Below the pieces are notes generated by a model. The model worked only from the letters and a program-made list of their open reading frames with translations, made no database searches and was not told the DNA's origin. Shown here piece after piece: positions 1-14,819 of a stretch of DNA of 64,000 nt; within the stretch, counting starts at the first letter, position 1; the number at the start of each line of letters is the position of its first letter. Origin of the DNA: Cardinalis cardinalis (lineage: Eukaryota > Chordata > Aves > Passeriformes > Cardinalidae); NCBI GenBank assembly GCA_014549065.1, contig JACDOX010000139.1, positions 1,276,969 through 1,340,968 of the forward strand, given 5' to 3'. Position numbers and translations under genes: made by a program.

Positions 1-3000
1 AAAAGAGCAAGAATGCTGACCTCATCAAACCACATACTGCTTAGTGGGACAGTTGAAAACCCATGACAAACTGGGATGTTTAGTGGCCTAAAGTTTAAAA
101 CATGATAGTGTTGCAGATTTGGGGAGCAGAAACTTCTGTGCTGTTTCAAAAACAAATTTCATTTGGGTGGAGGGAAAAATAGAGTCAAGTACAGGGGTTG
201 ATGATAAAATATTTATACTCCAGATATCTGTTCTCAGTGTATTTTGACATGCCTTTACATCTTTTCAATTAATGTGTTAAAACTGATTTTAAATTTGGTT
301 AGCCCAAGATTTGCCAAAGATCTGAAAGAGCTGTTTGTCTGTCAGAGCAACTGCATATTTTGAAAAAGTCTTAATCACTGTGATTGAATAGCAATGCTAC
401 AGCCTATGCATTTCCATCAAGTACTCATCTGGATTTGTCATGCTCACTGCTCAGACCAATGTTTTGGTCATAAAATCATAGACTTAAGAGAGCTCCTTAG
501 TGGGCCACAAATACAAGTTCCATATCCATATAAAAACCTACACAAACAACTTTACTATTTGCCCTTTTGTTTTCTGCCAGCTACACTTCAGAGATTTTTT
601 TTTCCTGTCTCAGCTATTTAGTGGATGACAGGATAACACACTGGAAAACATGAAATGTCTCAAGTGCTGCTTTAAATGCTGCTGGACAGCCTTCAGCAGC
701 TGGAGCCATATTTTCATTAAAAGTCAGTTTCTGGTCTTCTGCTTTTCTCTTTGTAGAGAATGGAGAAATAATTACCTGGATTGTTCTTTCCTGAGGGACA
801 TACGGGTTTTAAAGATTTCAAGACTACCAAATCCAGCAAAAGAATTGAATTTCTAAAGTCAGGGAATGAACAAGATACCCATCTTGGTATCTGAAGACTA
901 AAGTACTGATTTTGGTCTTTAATCAATAGTATTCTGCTGTGTTTGAGGTAAAGTACCCACTGGTAAAGTGCCTACAGACTGGCTTTTCATTTCTCTACAT
1001 TTAGTGAAGTTCAGCTCTCTCCAGAGGGTTTGTCCTGACCTGCTTAAGCTGTGAAGCTTTTGTGGTGGTGGCTCGTGAGGTAACATGTTCCACCAAATCT
1101 TTTCATTTTGTTTAGGTGGACCCTTGGATTCATGATGGAAACATGACTATTAGCATGAATATGGTTAAGTCAATCATGCTGAGTGTTAGTTTCTGTAGAA
1201 ACGTAGGGTTTTTTTTATATTGAAGTGTATGTCCTGGGAGCCCTTGAAATTACACTTTCAGTGCTGGTAAGTAATGTCAGCTGTCTCAAGCCAAAAGTTA
1301 ATGAGGACTGAAACTGTAAAACCAGAATGTTCTTGTTACTCCTGATCCAACCAGGATTGTTGAACGCCTTGGTTTCTACAANGGTAGTGACTGAAATTTT
1401 TACCTGCATTAAAAACAGCTGGTGATCAAGACAGTGAATATAATCTGTCATTGCCAGAGCTTATAGTATTCCACCTAACAGCTGGCTAATAGCACAGTTT
1501 GCTCTGTCTAGACTAAGGTCTGATTTCTCAAAAGCCAATTATATTCAGTCTTTAGAATAACTACTGCAATTTTTCAAAGAATTGTGTTTGGCTTAATAGA
1601 TCTATTTATCTGTACTGCTTCTGCTGTATTTGCTTTGGTCTTGGAAAAAATACTCTACTTTGGAACTTTTAAGTCAACTAAAAAAAACCAAGTATACAAA
1701 GAGTCTGCTTGTTTGTGGTGCTTTGCCCCAAAGTTTATTCCTTGTAAGAAATTTTTGCTGCAATGAGTGCGAGTAAAGTTCCCGTCCGTACTTGGAGAAT
1801 GTGATGTCTGTCTGGAAGAAACATTTGCCCATGAATCATACACCTTGGTGGTAAGTCATAAAGATACAAGTTGGCTTTTTGTTCTGGTTAAGCTAAAAGC
1901 CGACAAAACTCTAGAAACTGCTACTCTGGTCTTCTCAAATAGGATGTGGGCTGTGGAAATTTTGGCAGCAGTTCCAGCCAAGTATTAATATGAAGATATT
2001 AAATCTTGTGCTTCATTCTTAAGTTGATTTCTAGTTACAAAGGGCTTTCTACCTTTTACAAAAGGTCTTTGAATTGCTTTGTCACAGTTCTGACCCAGTA
2101 GAAATTTTCCTGTGCTCAACCACCTCTTGTAGAAAGAGTTTTAAATTCCATCATGATGTGGTTACTGAACAGAGCTGTTCCCATGTGTTAAAGCATTGCA
2201 CCTCTTGAAGGAGAGCATTCAAAGTGTATTTCTCATGCTAGCTGTCCTAAAAGTAATGTCAGAACTTGTTGTTCAGATGAGGTTCTTCCTTGAGAGGAAC
2301 TATTTTGCTTCCACGTCTGTTCATATTTAGCCCAGGTCTGCTGGGAATGGGGAGCAGAAAAGTTTGTGAGCTGTGCAGTGCACTACTATGAATTGGGGTG
2401 ATTGTATTGCAGACACTGCTGGACAGCTGAGCCTGGCATTAAGCACCACAAGTGATGCTGACCTGTAGTCTTGGGAGGGACACCAAGCATTAAATGAGAC
2501 GTGGCATGTGAAGCCTTTTCTCCAGCTTTTGCAGCAGGTCAGGAAAGAGGAATTGGTGAGATGCTTTGGGAAAACTCAAAACCACTGTGTAACAAACCTC
2601 TTCTGGAGCTACAGGAAGTTGTTTTAGACGCTGCTTCTGCTAATGCATTCTCTTCACTATTAAGAGGATTTCACTTTAAGAAGTTCAGTTTCTACAGAAC
2701 ATGAAAGATACCTTGTGTAATACATCCCAGTTCCCTTGTGAATGAGGTTTGNAAGCAGAAGTTATTTGTGTTGGAACAACTGAAGTATTTGGAGAGTGGG
2801 AATTCCAGTGCAGCACTCATGGTTGTGATGTAAGACATTTCCTTCATACAAACCTTATGTACTCACGATACAGGGCCACTGCTATGCNCTGCTAGCTTAT
2901 AGATTGGTTCCAGTAATGCTGCCATTAATTTTTTGTTGCCACTAATATCAATTTTAAACAGTATAAAATATTAACTACCAAACTCTAGTAGTACTAGCTA

Positions 3001-6000
3001 TAATTAAAGGAATGTCTTCACTAATTATTTTATTACACATTTCAATGGACACCAAAATAGTGCTGTCAATACTCTAAAAATACTTAAATTCTTTTCCCCT
3101 TGGTTGGGACATTCAGCCATTTCTGTGTTTTTTCTTTCATTTTACACTGATGTAAACTCTCACTATATTTTACAGTTGAAGAAAAAGCTGAGTTGCTATT
3201 CTGTGGTGCACTATTGGGTTTCACTGAAAAGGACTTAAAGATTGGGAGCAACACACAAAAAAATCACTGATCTGTTAAACATTTTGTGGAGCCCATACCT
3301 CCATTCATTAGCTGAAGCTAATGAGCACAGGTATAACTTGATATCTTAAAGGTGTCATGTTGACTCATCAGATCAAAATGTACATAGTGGTAGAGAATAG
3401 AAAGGAAACCTTATATAGAAAATGAAGTAATTTTTTATTAATTAGATACAGCAATACTAGATTTTTCACTCTCACCTGCATGTAGGAGTTGAACTGAACA
3501 GGCTTAATATCTGGAAGACTGGGTTGATAGAAATTACTGCAAGTAACAGGGCTGTAATAGGGTTGGTTTCTAGCTAGAAGCACCAGTGGCTTGGTGTTTT
3601 TAGGGAAGAATTTATTTGATTTGCACACCATGTCTGCCCTTTACTTCTAACCAGTCATATACTGAACATGCATATGATAATTCTGATGAGATTAGTATTA
3701 ATGCCTCAGCTGATACAGTGGTGTATCTTTAAATATATACCTGTTCCTCTGAGGGTTTTCAGGTGATGCTGTGGTTTGTTCTTTTGGGATCCTTGGTCAC
3801 GATTTAGGATGATTCAGAACTCCCAGTGCTCTTCTGGAAAAAAGTGATTTACTTTGTCCTAGCCTGTTGTGGGAAGGATGCAAGATGACCTTCTCTGCTG
3901 CCTGGGAGTTGCTTTCTCCTATGCAGGAATTCTTTGAAGGTGAAGGCTTTGGATTGTGCTGCTGGATCTAAACTTTTGTTTTGCCAATGTGATGAGGACC
4001 GCAGAGGTGAACTGGTGAGGGAGGGGGTCAGAGGAATCGCAGGTCGGCAGAGTATTCAGAGTATTCCAACCCTGCCAGCCCTGTGTGCATGGCATGGAAA
4101 GGGTGGGACCCTGAAACGCATCCCTGCCTCCCCCTGCAGGGTGTGAGCAGCAGCCGGACTCAGCTCTGACAGCCTCACCTGGGGCAGCTGAGAGGATGGG
4201 GAAGGGCTTTTGGTGCTCCTTCCCATCAGTGGCCTCCTCTTGTCCTTTGCTTGGATGTCAGGTTAAGCACATTCCTGTGACAAACATGACAAAAACTAAG
4301 CTGGAGTTATCCAAGCTGTACCTGGAATGGTGTGAGCTTACTTCTAAATGCAACCCCTGAGGTCAGCTTGGGTTTGGAGCATTTTGAAGTGCTATTGAAG
4401 TCTTACTTTTCCAAGCCAGATTTTCACTTATGCTACTGTCATAATATGAAGAGAACCTCTCCATTTTGCAATTTTGGAAAAGTTATTTCTAAACCATTGC
4501 CGTTTTGGTTTGTTTCATCCTTCCTTTGTTACTTTGAAACTGAGTGGCAAGTAGCTTTGTCCCATGTTCCAGCCACAGAGTAATGGAGCAGCTTTGCCTG
4601 GGAAGTCCTATTAGTGGCCCTGAATCATCAACACTTCTGTCACTGCAGTAACAGGATGGAAGGAGGTTGAACAGACACATTTTGCTTTTGTATAAAAACA
4701 TCTAAACTAAGCATCTCTTGGAGACCTGTTTAAAAATTCTGGATCCCCCTGCTTGAAGTCCTTTATTAGCTGCCAAAAAGATTGGGTTCAGATTCTGGTT
4801 GGTTTTTTTGGAGGATATTTACTGACTCTATTTTTTTAATATATATTTAATTTCTCATGTGACTTGTGTACTGTTTTTGACTTGTATACTGTTGCAACCA
4901 AGTTTGATACAAGTTAAACATGAAAAATCTGATAAATTTTAATCCATTATTTCTATATATTTTTGGGTTTTGTAGCTGGAAGCTACAGAATCTCAATGAG
5001 CATTTTAGAGATCTACATTGATTTTTACATCTTCTTCACTTAATTTTTTTGGCTATGCTTTGCAGTGTTTCTGCAGTGAAGCACTGATTCCTTCTCACTG
5101 ATGTGATTCTCATATGTAAATCAAGACATCTCTGGCCTTCCCTTCTACATTTTTCAAATTCCCCAAATCTTTGGAGAATGTTTGAGTGCAACTCCTGCTA
5201 GCTGATTTTCCTCTCTCCTCAAATGTTATTGATATGCTGAAGTTAATTAAATTAATTAATGGCACAGTGTGAGCCCAAAGGTTGGCATACCTGTGAACAG
5301 CTAGTAAAACTCAACAGCCCAAAGAACTTTCAAATCAACACCATCAAGTTATCATCAATAACATCAATACCTGGGAAATTTAAAAAGTGTAACACTAAAA
5401 TTTAGAAAAAAGAGGCTTTTTTTCTCTTGGAGATGTTATAGCAAGGGACTTTTAGACCACTTTCAAACCTGCATAATTTTTATTTTGCAAGGTATCTTAG
5501 AGATGTGCAGAAGAAAAGATGCATGTTTGTGTCCATGTGAATGCAGCACATTTAATCCATGCTTTCCCCACAAGTAGGAGTTGCCTTTTCAGGTAAATAC
5601 AGTGGACACAGGGCCAGGCTGTGTTTCTGAGCCATGGTGTGATCCACTTCTCTTTCTCTCTCTCTGTGACAGAACCTGAGCAAATTCTTGGTTTTGGGAG
5701 TCTGTGGTTTGCACCTCAGATATGGAATAAGGGACAGGGATTGTGTAGAAGCAGAAAGGAAAAAAGAAAAAGAAAGGATACTGAATATTGTGGGGGGAAA
5801 TGAACCCTCTGATGTTAATTAGGTCAGCTGTTGAACAATTCTCTGCCAAGTCATCAGAAGGGTGTCCTGGACAAAACATTTCTAAAAGGAGCCTTTCTAG
5901 TGCAAGATGCTGCATTTAATAGCTCTGATGTGAGGCATCTCGGGTGTGTACAGAAAATGGGCAGGATTAACAACAGTTTCTATTAGCACACCCTGAGGAA

Positions 6001-7246
6001 ACTGCCTGATGCCTCTTTCTGAAATTTCCCTGTTAGTTTTTCATGGCAAGGCTCTGAGCAAAGGCAGATGTGGTGCCAAGGTTATGTTTCTACTACCTGG
6101 CTGATAGAGTGTGTATAATAAATAAATACAAATTAATTTATACATGTATTCACATATTCATATATTTAAATATCTTTATAAAGAAATCAGAAGGTGTTCT
6201 GCAGTGCTATAATGTCATATTCTCATGGCCAGCCGAAAAGGGAGTGGAGGCCATTGCTAAGTGACAGTCTTTGCAAAAGCTCTTGTTTTGTTTTCTTTCC
6301 TCCCTCTTGCTTCACTTGGGTGTCACTGCTTGTCCTTTGTGATGTATCCTTTCTGGGATGGCAGCTGTTGGATGCTGGATCATTGTGGAGTGCCTAACAA
6401 AGAGGTTCAGTTAACACCTTGGGCTAGGATTAATTATAATTCAACTGTCTGTGATATTTTTACCCATGCTATGTGAGTAGAATAGAATTTCCCATTCTCT
6501 CCATTCCATTCCAATCCCAGAAGATGGTAGGGATAACTCCTTCCTCTTTCCCCCTTGTTGTCCTGCAGACTCAGCATGGAGAATGCTTCCACAGCCATAA
6601 ATGTTTAGGAAGGATGTATTTCCTTGCCTGTGGGTCATGCAAGACTGGAAAGCACAGCAAATGAAATAAATTTTTCTGCTCGGAACAAAATGTGAAACTT
6701 GTGATTTTTATGAAAATTCCCCAAATATGAGGGATAAGGATGTATTTATTCCCTTTAGCCACATGTGCAAGCAGTGAAGAATGAAAGCCTTTACATCACT
6801 CCCAGAATATGTGGCTCATTTTCCATTTCCACGTTGTGTTTCTTGAGCACACAAGAGTAGCAGAAATCTGTGTTTTTATCTTTGAGCTCCTAGCACAGGG
6901 AGTTAATCCGGCATTCCTGACCGCCAGGAGGAGCTCAGACACAGCCTGCAGCCTCCGAGCCTGCCAGGACTCCTCCAAAGAGGGAACTTCAATGGGAGCA
7001 GTGCAGGGGCAGCCGCCCCTCGATGCTGTCAGTGCTGCCATTTGACCTAGGAATGCACAAAATAAAACTACACCTGGAAAAGGTAAAACGAGCCAAACCC
7101 GAGGGCAGCTGGGACAATGCCGTGGTGGGCAGATGCTGGGAAGTAAGAGAATGTGATTATCCATCATTCTGTGAATGGCTTTGTTTATACAGAGAATCCT
7201 GGCCTCAAACTTAACTTCCAAAATCTGTTTTTTTCCCCTTGGTATT

Positions 7247-7264
7247 AAAAAAAAAAAAAAAAAA
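7247..7264. repeat. Poly-A run (18 A)
   Basis: An uninterrupted run of 18 A follows a T-rich stretch. It could be the tail of an old retroposed sequence, but no element body is recognisable upstream. Confidence 0.8.
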
Positions 7265-8922
7265 GGCAAGGTGGCATAAACACCAGCTGGCACCCAGAAG
7301 AGGGGAGTGTTCCCATGGTACTGTGCTTTTTAAAGTTTTAGTAAAGCTCTTTATAGGCCAGTCAGTAATGCCACTCTCTACACTAATGTGAATGCTCCCA
7401 GTTATCCAGGGGCAGCAGAACGAATTTGTAAGTTAAAGCCTGGAAGTTTTTATTGTGGAAATGATGCTTGATTTCACAAAGCACAGAGTTTCACCTTGCA
7501 GCTGCTGATTTTCCTGTCTGTGACAAAGCAGGACAGAGCCACCAACATTGAAATTGATGAAGAAATTATTTTAACAATTTTCTGCAAAACTGCAGGATGA
7601 ATGAGAAGACCCCACTGTCTGTCAGATCTGTTCTGCTCTCTATTTTTGTACTTGTTTTAAAATCTAGTGTTCAACATTGCCTCAAGACTAACCCATTCCC
7701 TTTTCACTGAGGCAAGACACTGATGTCTGTAACCCAGTGACTGTGGGTACCTTTCTTCTTGCTGAAAGAAATCAGTACTGAACAGAGTCTTTTTTATCAT
7801 AGCTGAGCCCTTATCAGACCATCTCCCTTTATATTGCTTCCTTCCCCAGCCATTGTGGAAACAGACATCCTGCCCAAGGCATCGAAATCCGCAATCTGCT
7901 GCTGCTTCTGTGGAGCCTCTGGAATTTTGCCAGCAGCCCCTTGAGGTGGTCCCAGATGTGATTGCTTTTTCTGTGCTACCCTGAAAATATCCGGTGGAAA
8001 CAAAGGACAGCTACAGCTTTGGAGGCCAGCACTTCCTCTGCTCTCAGGGATGTACAGTGGGAGATGTTAGGCACGAGGTACCCCAGAGAAATCATGACTG
8101 AAATGGCAGGGTCACAGTCAAAGGGATATTCCTACAATAGAATAAAGCCAATCTTTTTATTGCATCTCTCAGCTGGTCCTCAAGTTTACCTCCAGTTCCC
8201 TTGAACTCAGGAGCTGTATATGGGATGTCTTTCCCACAGCATTCTTCTGCAGGGAAAATGCCAATTCCTTGCACCTATGTTGTGTGTGAAAGGAGATTAG
8301 GCTTTAATACTGCTTTCCTTCAGTGGGGGGAGGGGGGGCAGCAAACAATTCTATTTTTATTTCAAAGTAACTTGGGCTTAAAATAGCCACTGCCTTAAAA
8401 TAAAACCAAAATGGCTTTGGTTTGTTTGATTCAATAGCTTTTTTTGGGGAGAAGGCTGTGGGAGAGAGGAGGGAAGTGAAAATACCAACTCGTGACAGTT
8501 TTTGTGTTTTGGATATGTGGGGGTTTGTGCTATCCTGGTAGGCTTGGAGTTTCCAGTAGTCCTGTCTACCAGAAAACCAACATTGTAGTGCTGGCTGTTG
8601 CTGTCAGTGGTTGAAGATACCCACGTGAAGGCAGAGCAAATGCATCTCCCTGCTGGGTTTCCTTGTGTAATGCGTCACAGCCTTTTATTTTTTACTTGGT
8701 TCTTTGATCTTCCCTGCAGCTTTCCTGCTCCAGGTTGCCTGACAGAGCTCCCCTAGCCTGCTTCACTCCACAGGTGTTTCTGCATGCTGTAAAACTTTCA
8801 GAAGGATTTTAAGCCCATCATCAATTTTTAGGCGTTCACTCCTTGAGGAAGCACAGGTGAGAATCCAATGCCATTTTCGCTGTGGGTTTATGGTTGTTGG
8901 CTAAAGTGAGTGTTGAGTGTCA

Positions 8923-8944
8923 CAAGAAAGAAAGAAAGAAAAAG
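8923..8944. repeat. AAAG microsatellite
   Basis: Short tandem AAAG/GAAA units are directly visible. No functional role is implied. Confidence 0.8.
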
Positions 8945-11900
8945 TTCAAGTATCTCTTTGCTGGGATCCATCCTGCAATCTATCTGTCACTAAAATGAAA
9001 AGATTGGAGGGAATTCAGAAGAAGAGAAGAAATAAAATATGGTTCCCAGTGAAAGCTACATATGTCGTGTTTCAACAGTTCTAGAAAGCCATGTGGTGTT
9101 TAGCTGGGCTGAGGAATTGCTACCCCTGAAGGCACTTTATTGCTACTTTAAACTATGGAAAACCTCTGCTCTGCAACTTGTTTTCCACACTGAAATACTT
9201 GGAGAAAGTTGATGTTGCACTTGTCCCTTGGGTTTTGCAGTGTCTTTTGGAAGAATGTTTATGTAGACCCTGAAATTACTGCAGTCTTTCAGGATTGCAA
9301 TTTATTGTGTTATTCTCCCTCATGTCTCCTCACCAGTCTGCAGATAAACCCAGCCAGCTTTCTGAGATGCAGCTATGGCTGTCCTTGGGGCCATGTGGTG
9401 AGTTTCTCATGTTGGGGATGTGAGGGCATGTCCAATATGGCCTTCAGGTTTATTTCCAGAAACAGAAGTGTATCTCTGTGGCATTTGCTCTGTTAAATAT
9501 TGACTTTCTACTAGCAGTGTTAGAGGTAAGGAACCTCCCTGGAAAAAGCAGCTCATGGGGATCTGCATGGTGTTTCTATGACTGGAGCACAATTTTTTTT
9601 TNGTTTGTTTTTTAATTTATTTATTTTTTTAAGTTGGGACAGAGAGGTGTTTCGAAGCATCTTTTCATACAAGGCAGGAACATCAAAAGTCCTTTGCAAG
9701 CAAGACTGATAAAGCAGAGCACCTNAGTGACTGAAGGTCTGAGATGCATTTTAAACAATGCCTGCCTATTTGTTGTTACTTTTCAGAAAATGCCCTGACC
9801 TTGCAGGTTTTCAGATGGGTTTTTCTTAACACTGGGTGCAATGCCAGCTCCAGCCAGAAACACAGTGCCCTCTGTAAGCAAACAGCCTGAAATAAAGGGC
9901 CAGAGGTGGTTGTGGAGAGTCAGAGAGCTTGAGCTTAAAGCATGATGAAAACTTCTACATGAGAGGAAAATGCAAGAGCTAAATCTGATGGTCCGTGGTG
10001 ATAACACATAATGGATGTGCAGCCAGGGAGGAGGGAAGTTCATTTGTGCATCTGCAAGCACACAACTCCAGTCTGCAATTGTTGCATGTGGCACAGCCTT
10101 GGCTCTTTGCATCAGAAGGAACACTGTAAAATGCTGTGAGGTGAGGTCTGTGCCTGTCCCTCTGCTGTGCTGTGAGCTGACTGCTCGTCAAGGAGGGCCC
10201 ATGCCAGCTGATGGGAAGGTGCTTTTCCAAGGGCTGATGCACCACTCGATCCCCATTTACTCCAGAGCACTTCTGCCAAGGCTTCCGTGAGGAATGTGTG
10301 GGTGGGAGCTCTTGCCCCATCTCTCATACACATGTGTCACCCAAACCACAGCAAAGGAGAGACATGGAAGCAATGCTGTGCTGAAGACACCAAAAGAAGC
10401 TGACTGCAGAGCAGGGACATCTCCTGCCCCCCTGGGTCCCCAGCCTGGCAACCTGAGAGTTGGCTGTAGCTATTTCATTTCCAGGAAAGAGGCTGATGCT
10501 ATTGACCCTGAGCATTATTTGCCTAATGAAATACAGGGAACTGAGGGGTGGGGGCTAGATGTGAGCATCTGCAGCTTGCTGGTTTTCCTCCCTGTCCTTC
10601 CCTGGAAGTGTTTTGCAAGAATGCCTCGGCACTGCCAGAGCACGAGTGCTGCTGATGGCTGGTAGAGACATCCCTGCTCCAGGGGTGTCACATCCTGGAA
10701 TTCTCTGCATTGCTGCCTGCAGCCCTTGCAGGTGCAAACCACGTGGCTACAGCTGTCCTGCCTGCCTGGAGCACAGTCTTAGTACTGCCAGGACCTTGCA
10801 GCAGGACAGTGTTTTGCCAGATGCCCCAAGCCCTCAATGGTTCTAGAGAGCCCCTCGTGTCTGGGCCCTGCCTGTGACACTGAGCCTGGCTGTCACCTTG
10901 TCCCTGTGGCCCAGGCAGAGCAGGGACTTGGCTGTGAGAGCAGACTGGCCTCAGCCTGTGCTGCTGGACCAGCTGGGCTCCTCCAGGGCTGCTCGTTCCA
11001 GCAGCTTTGCCACTGAAAGCAGAGGGGGAGGCAGGTCATGTATCAAGCTGACTTCTGGATAGTGTGGCATCTTTGTTTGCTAGAAAGCCCAAATGGATTT
11101 GCAGATTCCAAAGAAAATGCCATCTGCCTCATTACTAAGCTGCATTCTGTTCCTGCTCTACCCCCCAGTTATATTCCCCAACAGGGATTTATTGTTCCTT
11201 TTCAATCTGATGTTTTAATCTCCAATTCCCCTGTTGATTCCCTTTCCAGAGCTGCTGCTCTCACTTGTGTCTCCCCTGCCTTTGCTTTTGGAGTGAGACA
11301 CTTGAGAGGTGAGACACTTGCTTCCCTCAGAAGCAGCTTTACCTGCCCACTCCTGCTGTCTGCCAAAGGAGAGGAGCTGCTCTGGAAACACAGCAAATGA
11401 AAATACAGCCACAGAGTTGTACAGGTCCCTGTTGCCCTTCCCACTCTGTTCCTGTGAGCCAGATATTAAACACCTGAGCTGGCATGCTGGGGCTCTGAGC
11501 TTCTCAGGAGACACCAAAACCTGAGTGGGGGGTGGCATTGTATGTGTGCTTGCCCCGAGTCCTTTGTAAGACACCTCTGTCCAAAGAGAAATAAGGAAGG
11601 AGAATGTGCACATAGGCATTGCTGTGACATACACAGAGCTTGGCCAAAGTCTGTGCTGCCTTCATGCTCACCAACTCCTTGCTGTGAAGAACCTGCAGCA
11701 AAGCAGGGAGAAAAATGGTCCTGGCTGCTTGCTTTGCAGAGATGAACAGTTGGTGGCAGCTGAAAATGAGGCTTCTAGTGACAAGGTTGTCTTTCCCTGC
11801 TGGTGGAAGCTGTCTGGGAGGAAGGACCAAGGCATTCTGTATTTGAGGAGCTTCCAGAAAAGCCTGACAATTACATATTTCAGAACATGTACCCTTAGAT

Positions 11901-14819
11901 GAATAACCAAAATATTTAAGGGTAAGGCAGCCAGCGATGTGGCACAGCAGGGACACAGTGTTTGCCTTGAGTGCCAAATCCTCACCCCTCCTCTGTGTCC
12001 CAATGTCCATGGCATGTGCTGTACAACAAGTCCCTTCTGTCCCAGGAAGGGCTGTGTTTCCTGTGGCTTGTCCTGTGCTGCCTGTTTCTCAGCTTGTCCT
12101 GCTGAGAGGATGCAGGAGGATGCCATGGCTGGAGCGGGCGGGCGGCAGCGGCAGGATTGTCCCTGCTGGCTCGTGCCAGGCCCTGTGCAGCTGCAGGGCT
12201 CAGTGCCAGGGGCTCTGCCTGTGCTGCAGAAAGCCTGGTTCAGCAGCAAAACCCTCAAGCTGTCTCCAAGGCCTCCTAGAAAAACCATCTGCAGGCATCC
12301 TTGGGTGGGAGCAGTCACTGCCAGATGTACCTGCTGGCTCGTTCTGTCTCAGCATGGGACAGGGCACCCCCAAAGGCTTCACCTCCAGGATCCCAGGCTC
12401 CTCACCGCTTGAGGGTGTGACCAAAGTGCGAGGTTTGTGTTTTCTTTCCTTCCTTACCCTGGAGGTCTTTACCCAAAGCTTGCTGAAACCTGTGGGAAGA
12501 CTGGTTGGCTTCTCCGTGTCTCTGGACTGAAATGATGGCTTGCTTCTCCATCAGCTACATGTCTGTGGCGTTCTGCTGGTGCCTTTTTAGGTTACATTTC
12601 TCAGGTTAAAACAAAAAGATTGTAGGGGAGGAAAGGGAAAAAAGCCCAAGAAACGTTTTCCTTAATCTTTCTTTGCCTAAAAGAGCACTAGGTGGCTGGG
12701 GAGGGATGAGAGAGTTAGAGGGATTGCCAGAATTTAGTGCTTTGGTATCCTCTGTACCTTCTGCTGAGCAGCCATCCGTTAAATAGAAACAGTTGGATGC
12801 ATGTGGAATAATCTCTTCATACAGCTCCTACCATCTTGTCTCCACTGANATGCAGGATGTGTTGCATCTTCTTTCTGGATATGCTTTATGAGAGTACAGC
12901 AGGAGGTTAGATGTGTTCTGCATGTGAGTACAGTTGCATAATGCATGACCCATTGACCTGGGGCTTGGATCTGGGCTGTTTGAGCTGGAATGGTAACACT
13001 TCCCACCAAACTGCCTGTTGGAGGCACCCAAAGAGACACTGGGAGAGGAGAGGGTGATTGTTTGACAACCTTGGCCATGTTGGTGAGTCCAGGGAGCCAC
13101 ACTGACCATGACCTCCCTCTTTGTTTGTCCCTGAATCTCTCCAGAGCTCACAGCAAAGGGCCAGGTCAGCAGTTACGTGAGGCTGCAGTGGGATGGAAAG
13201 TGGCTGGCAGGGACTGGCAGCTCTGGTAGTGGTGGTGAGGTGTGGGGATGCTCAGCATCTGCTGATTGAAAGCAAACACTCTTGGTGGCCCAGAGGTCCA
13301 ATTCTGAACAGGACTGAGGAGTATTCCTGACATCTGTTCATGTCAGGAATTGACAGACTATGTTTCAGTCCCAAGCTTTGACAAGTGCAGAAGCACAAAC
13401 TGTGGCCAGAGGCCTTGTGCCCCCGAAACCCCATCTTTGTGTGGCCATAGAGGCCCACAGGGCTCACCAGCACTGTGACAGGGAACAAGGGAACAAGCCC
13501 CAGCTGTGTAGTTGCTCCCCTTGGAAGTTTTTCCATTTCTGGAAGGAGTGCNTCAGCTGGTGCAGCCTGTGCTGGTCCCAGTGACATGTGGAGGCTGTTA
13601 CGTGCTTACATCAGTCACAGCATGCTAGTTTATTTTCTTTCTCCTTAGATGTTTTGTAATGCCTTCTCAATTCAATGGCTAATACTTTTCATAATTACAT
13701 TTCAGCAGCTGCATCAATCTGGAACTTGTACAGATGTCCTGAATTTTGCAATGTTCTCACTTGCATGAGGCACCTCTCACAAGCACTGATGCCATGGAGG
13801 GGGTGTCCCACGAGGCAGCCAGCCCTGCTGAGAGTGCTGCAGCCCTGCCAGAGCAGTGAACTTCCTCAGGCTAATGGTCTCCTTGTCCTGCCTCTACCTG
13901 GGGAGCAGTAGGTGCCCTGAGCAGTCCCCTTGTTCTCCTTGTCTCACATGGCAAGTCAGCTGGGGACAGAAACAAGCAGAGGTTTGAGCTGCTGGTGCCT
14001 GCACAGCAAGGACGCCCAGGATGGAGCCACGTGGAGATGCCAGGAGCTAGGGATACACTGCCTGGTATTGTTTTAAGGCATCCAGGAGAGGAGCTGAATT
14101 CAGATCTTCCACATTCAGGATGGTGACTCCTTGGCACTGGCCACAGTGACCCCAGACCCAAGGGCCTCACGGGGTGACAGCTGAGCCCTGTGAGGGAAAG
14201 TCCTCCCTTCTCTCTCCATGCATATTCTGCATCTCTGCTACGCTACAGTGACAAGGGAAGGAAAGCACAGTGGTATTTCTTCCTCTGTGCAGCCTGCAGT
14301 GGAGCCTTGCTGGGCTGCCTGGCTCAGTGCTATGTGCAAAGGAAATCTCCTCCTGAGACGCCCCACGGGGCTCAGATTTGCCTCTGAAGCAGGAGATGGA
14401 GTGACCTCTGTTTCAACATGAACAATCCTGGTTTAGTTCCTGCCCCTCCACTGATGCAGGTCTTTATTAGAGCTGACTGGGTCCATAACCTCTGCTGGCT
14501 GCAGGCTCTCCCTGCTGCTGGTGCTGTGTGAAGTGCTGTTTGTGCTTCCTTCCATTCATGCTGACCTTACCTGCCAGGAATGATGCAATCATGCCAACAA
14601 GATCAAGGGAGGTTCAAAGTCCAGGATGGAAAAAGGAGAGGGAGGGGGGTGAAAAGCACCAAAAATAGAGTTTCCAGCGCTGAAGGTTATTTCAGTGTGT
14701 GGCTCAGGGGACATCAGAGGCAGGCTGGGGCCTCCAGATTGGGGGGGAACATCCATTTGGTGCCTTTCATTTCCTGTAGCTCTCTGTACTTAAGTAATCA
14801 CAACTTGCAGCAATGTTGA

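Larger units (their letters stand above)
1..14819. other. Gene-free region, left flank
   Basis: I find no supportable gene on either strand here. Open frames are short, lack coherent splice borders and show no domain I recognise. The longest, on the minus strand in the GC-richer part around 11.5-12.3 kb, has no recognisable motif. Visible items are homopolymer runs, an AAAG microsatellite and AT-rich stretches. Remote enhancers or a non-coding transcript cannot be excluded from sequence alone. Confidence 0.6.

Noticed and set aside
1584..1988. Adjacent short + strand frames, considered as membrane-protein exons
   Set aside because: There are no matching splice sites or phases, and no recognisable family.
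5589..5915. Minus-strand 108-codon open frame
   Set aside because: It contains a long Phe run from a poly-A/T stretch and no family similarity.
11504..12318. Minus-strand open frames of 168 and 216 codons
   Set aside because: They lie in GC-richer sequence, overlap other open frames on both strands, and show no domain, low-complexity bias aside. I see no splice structure linking them.
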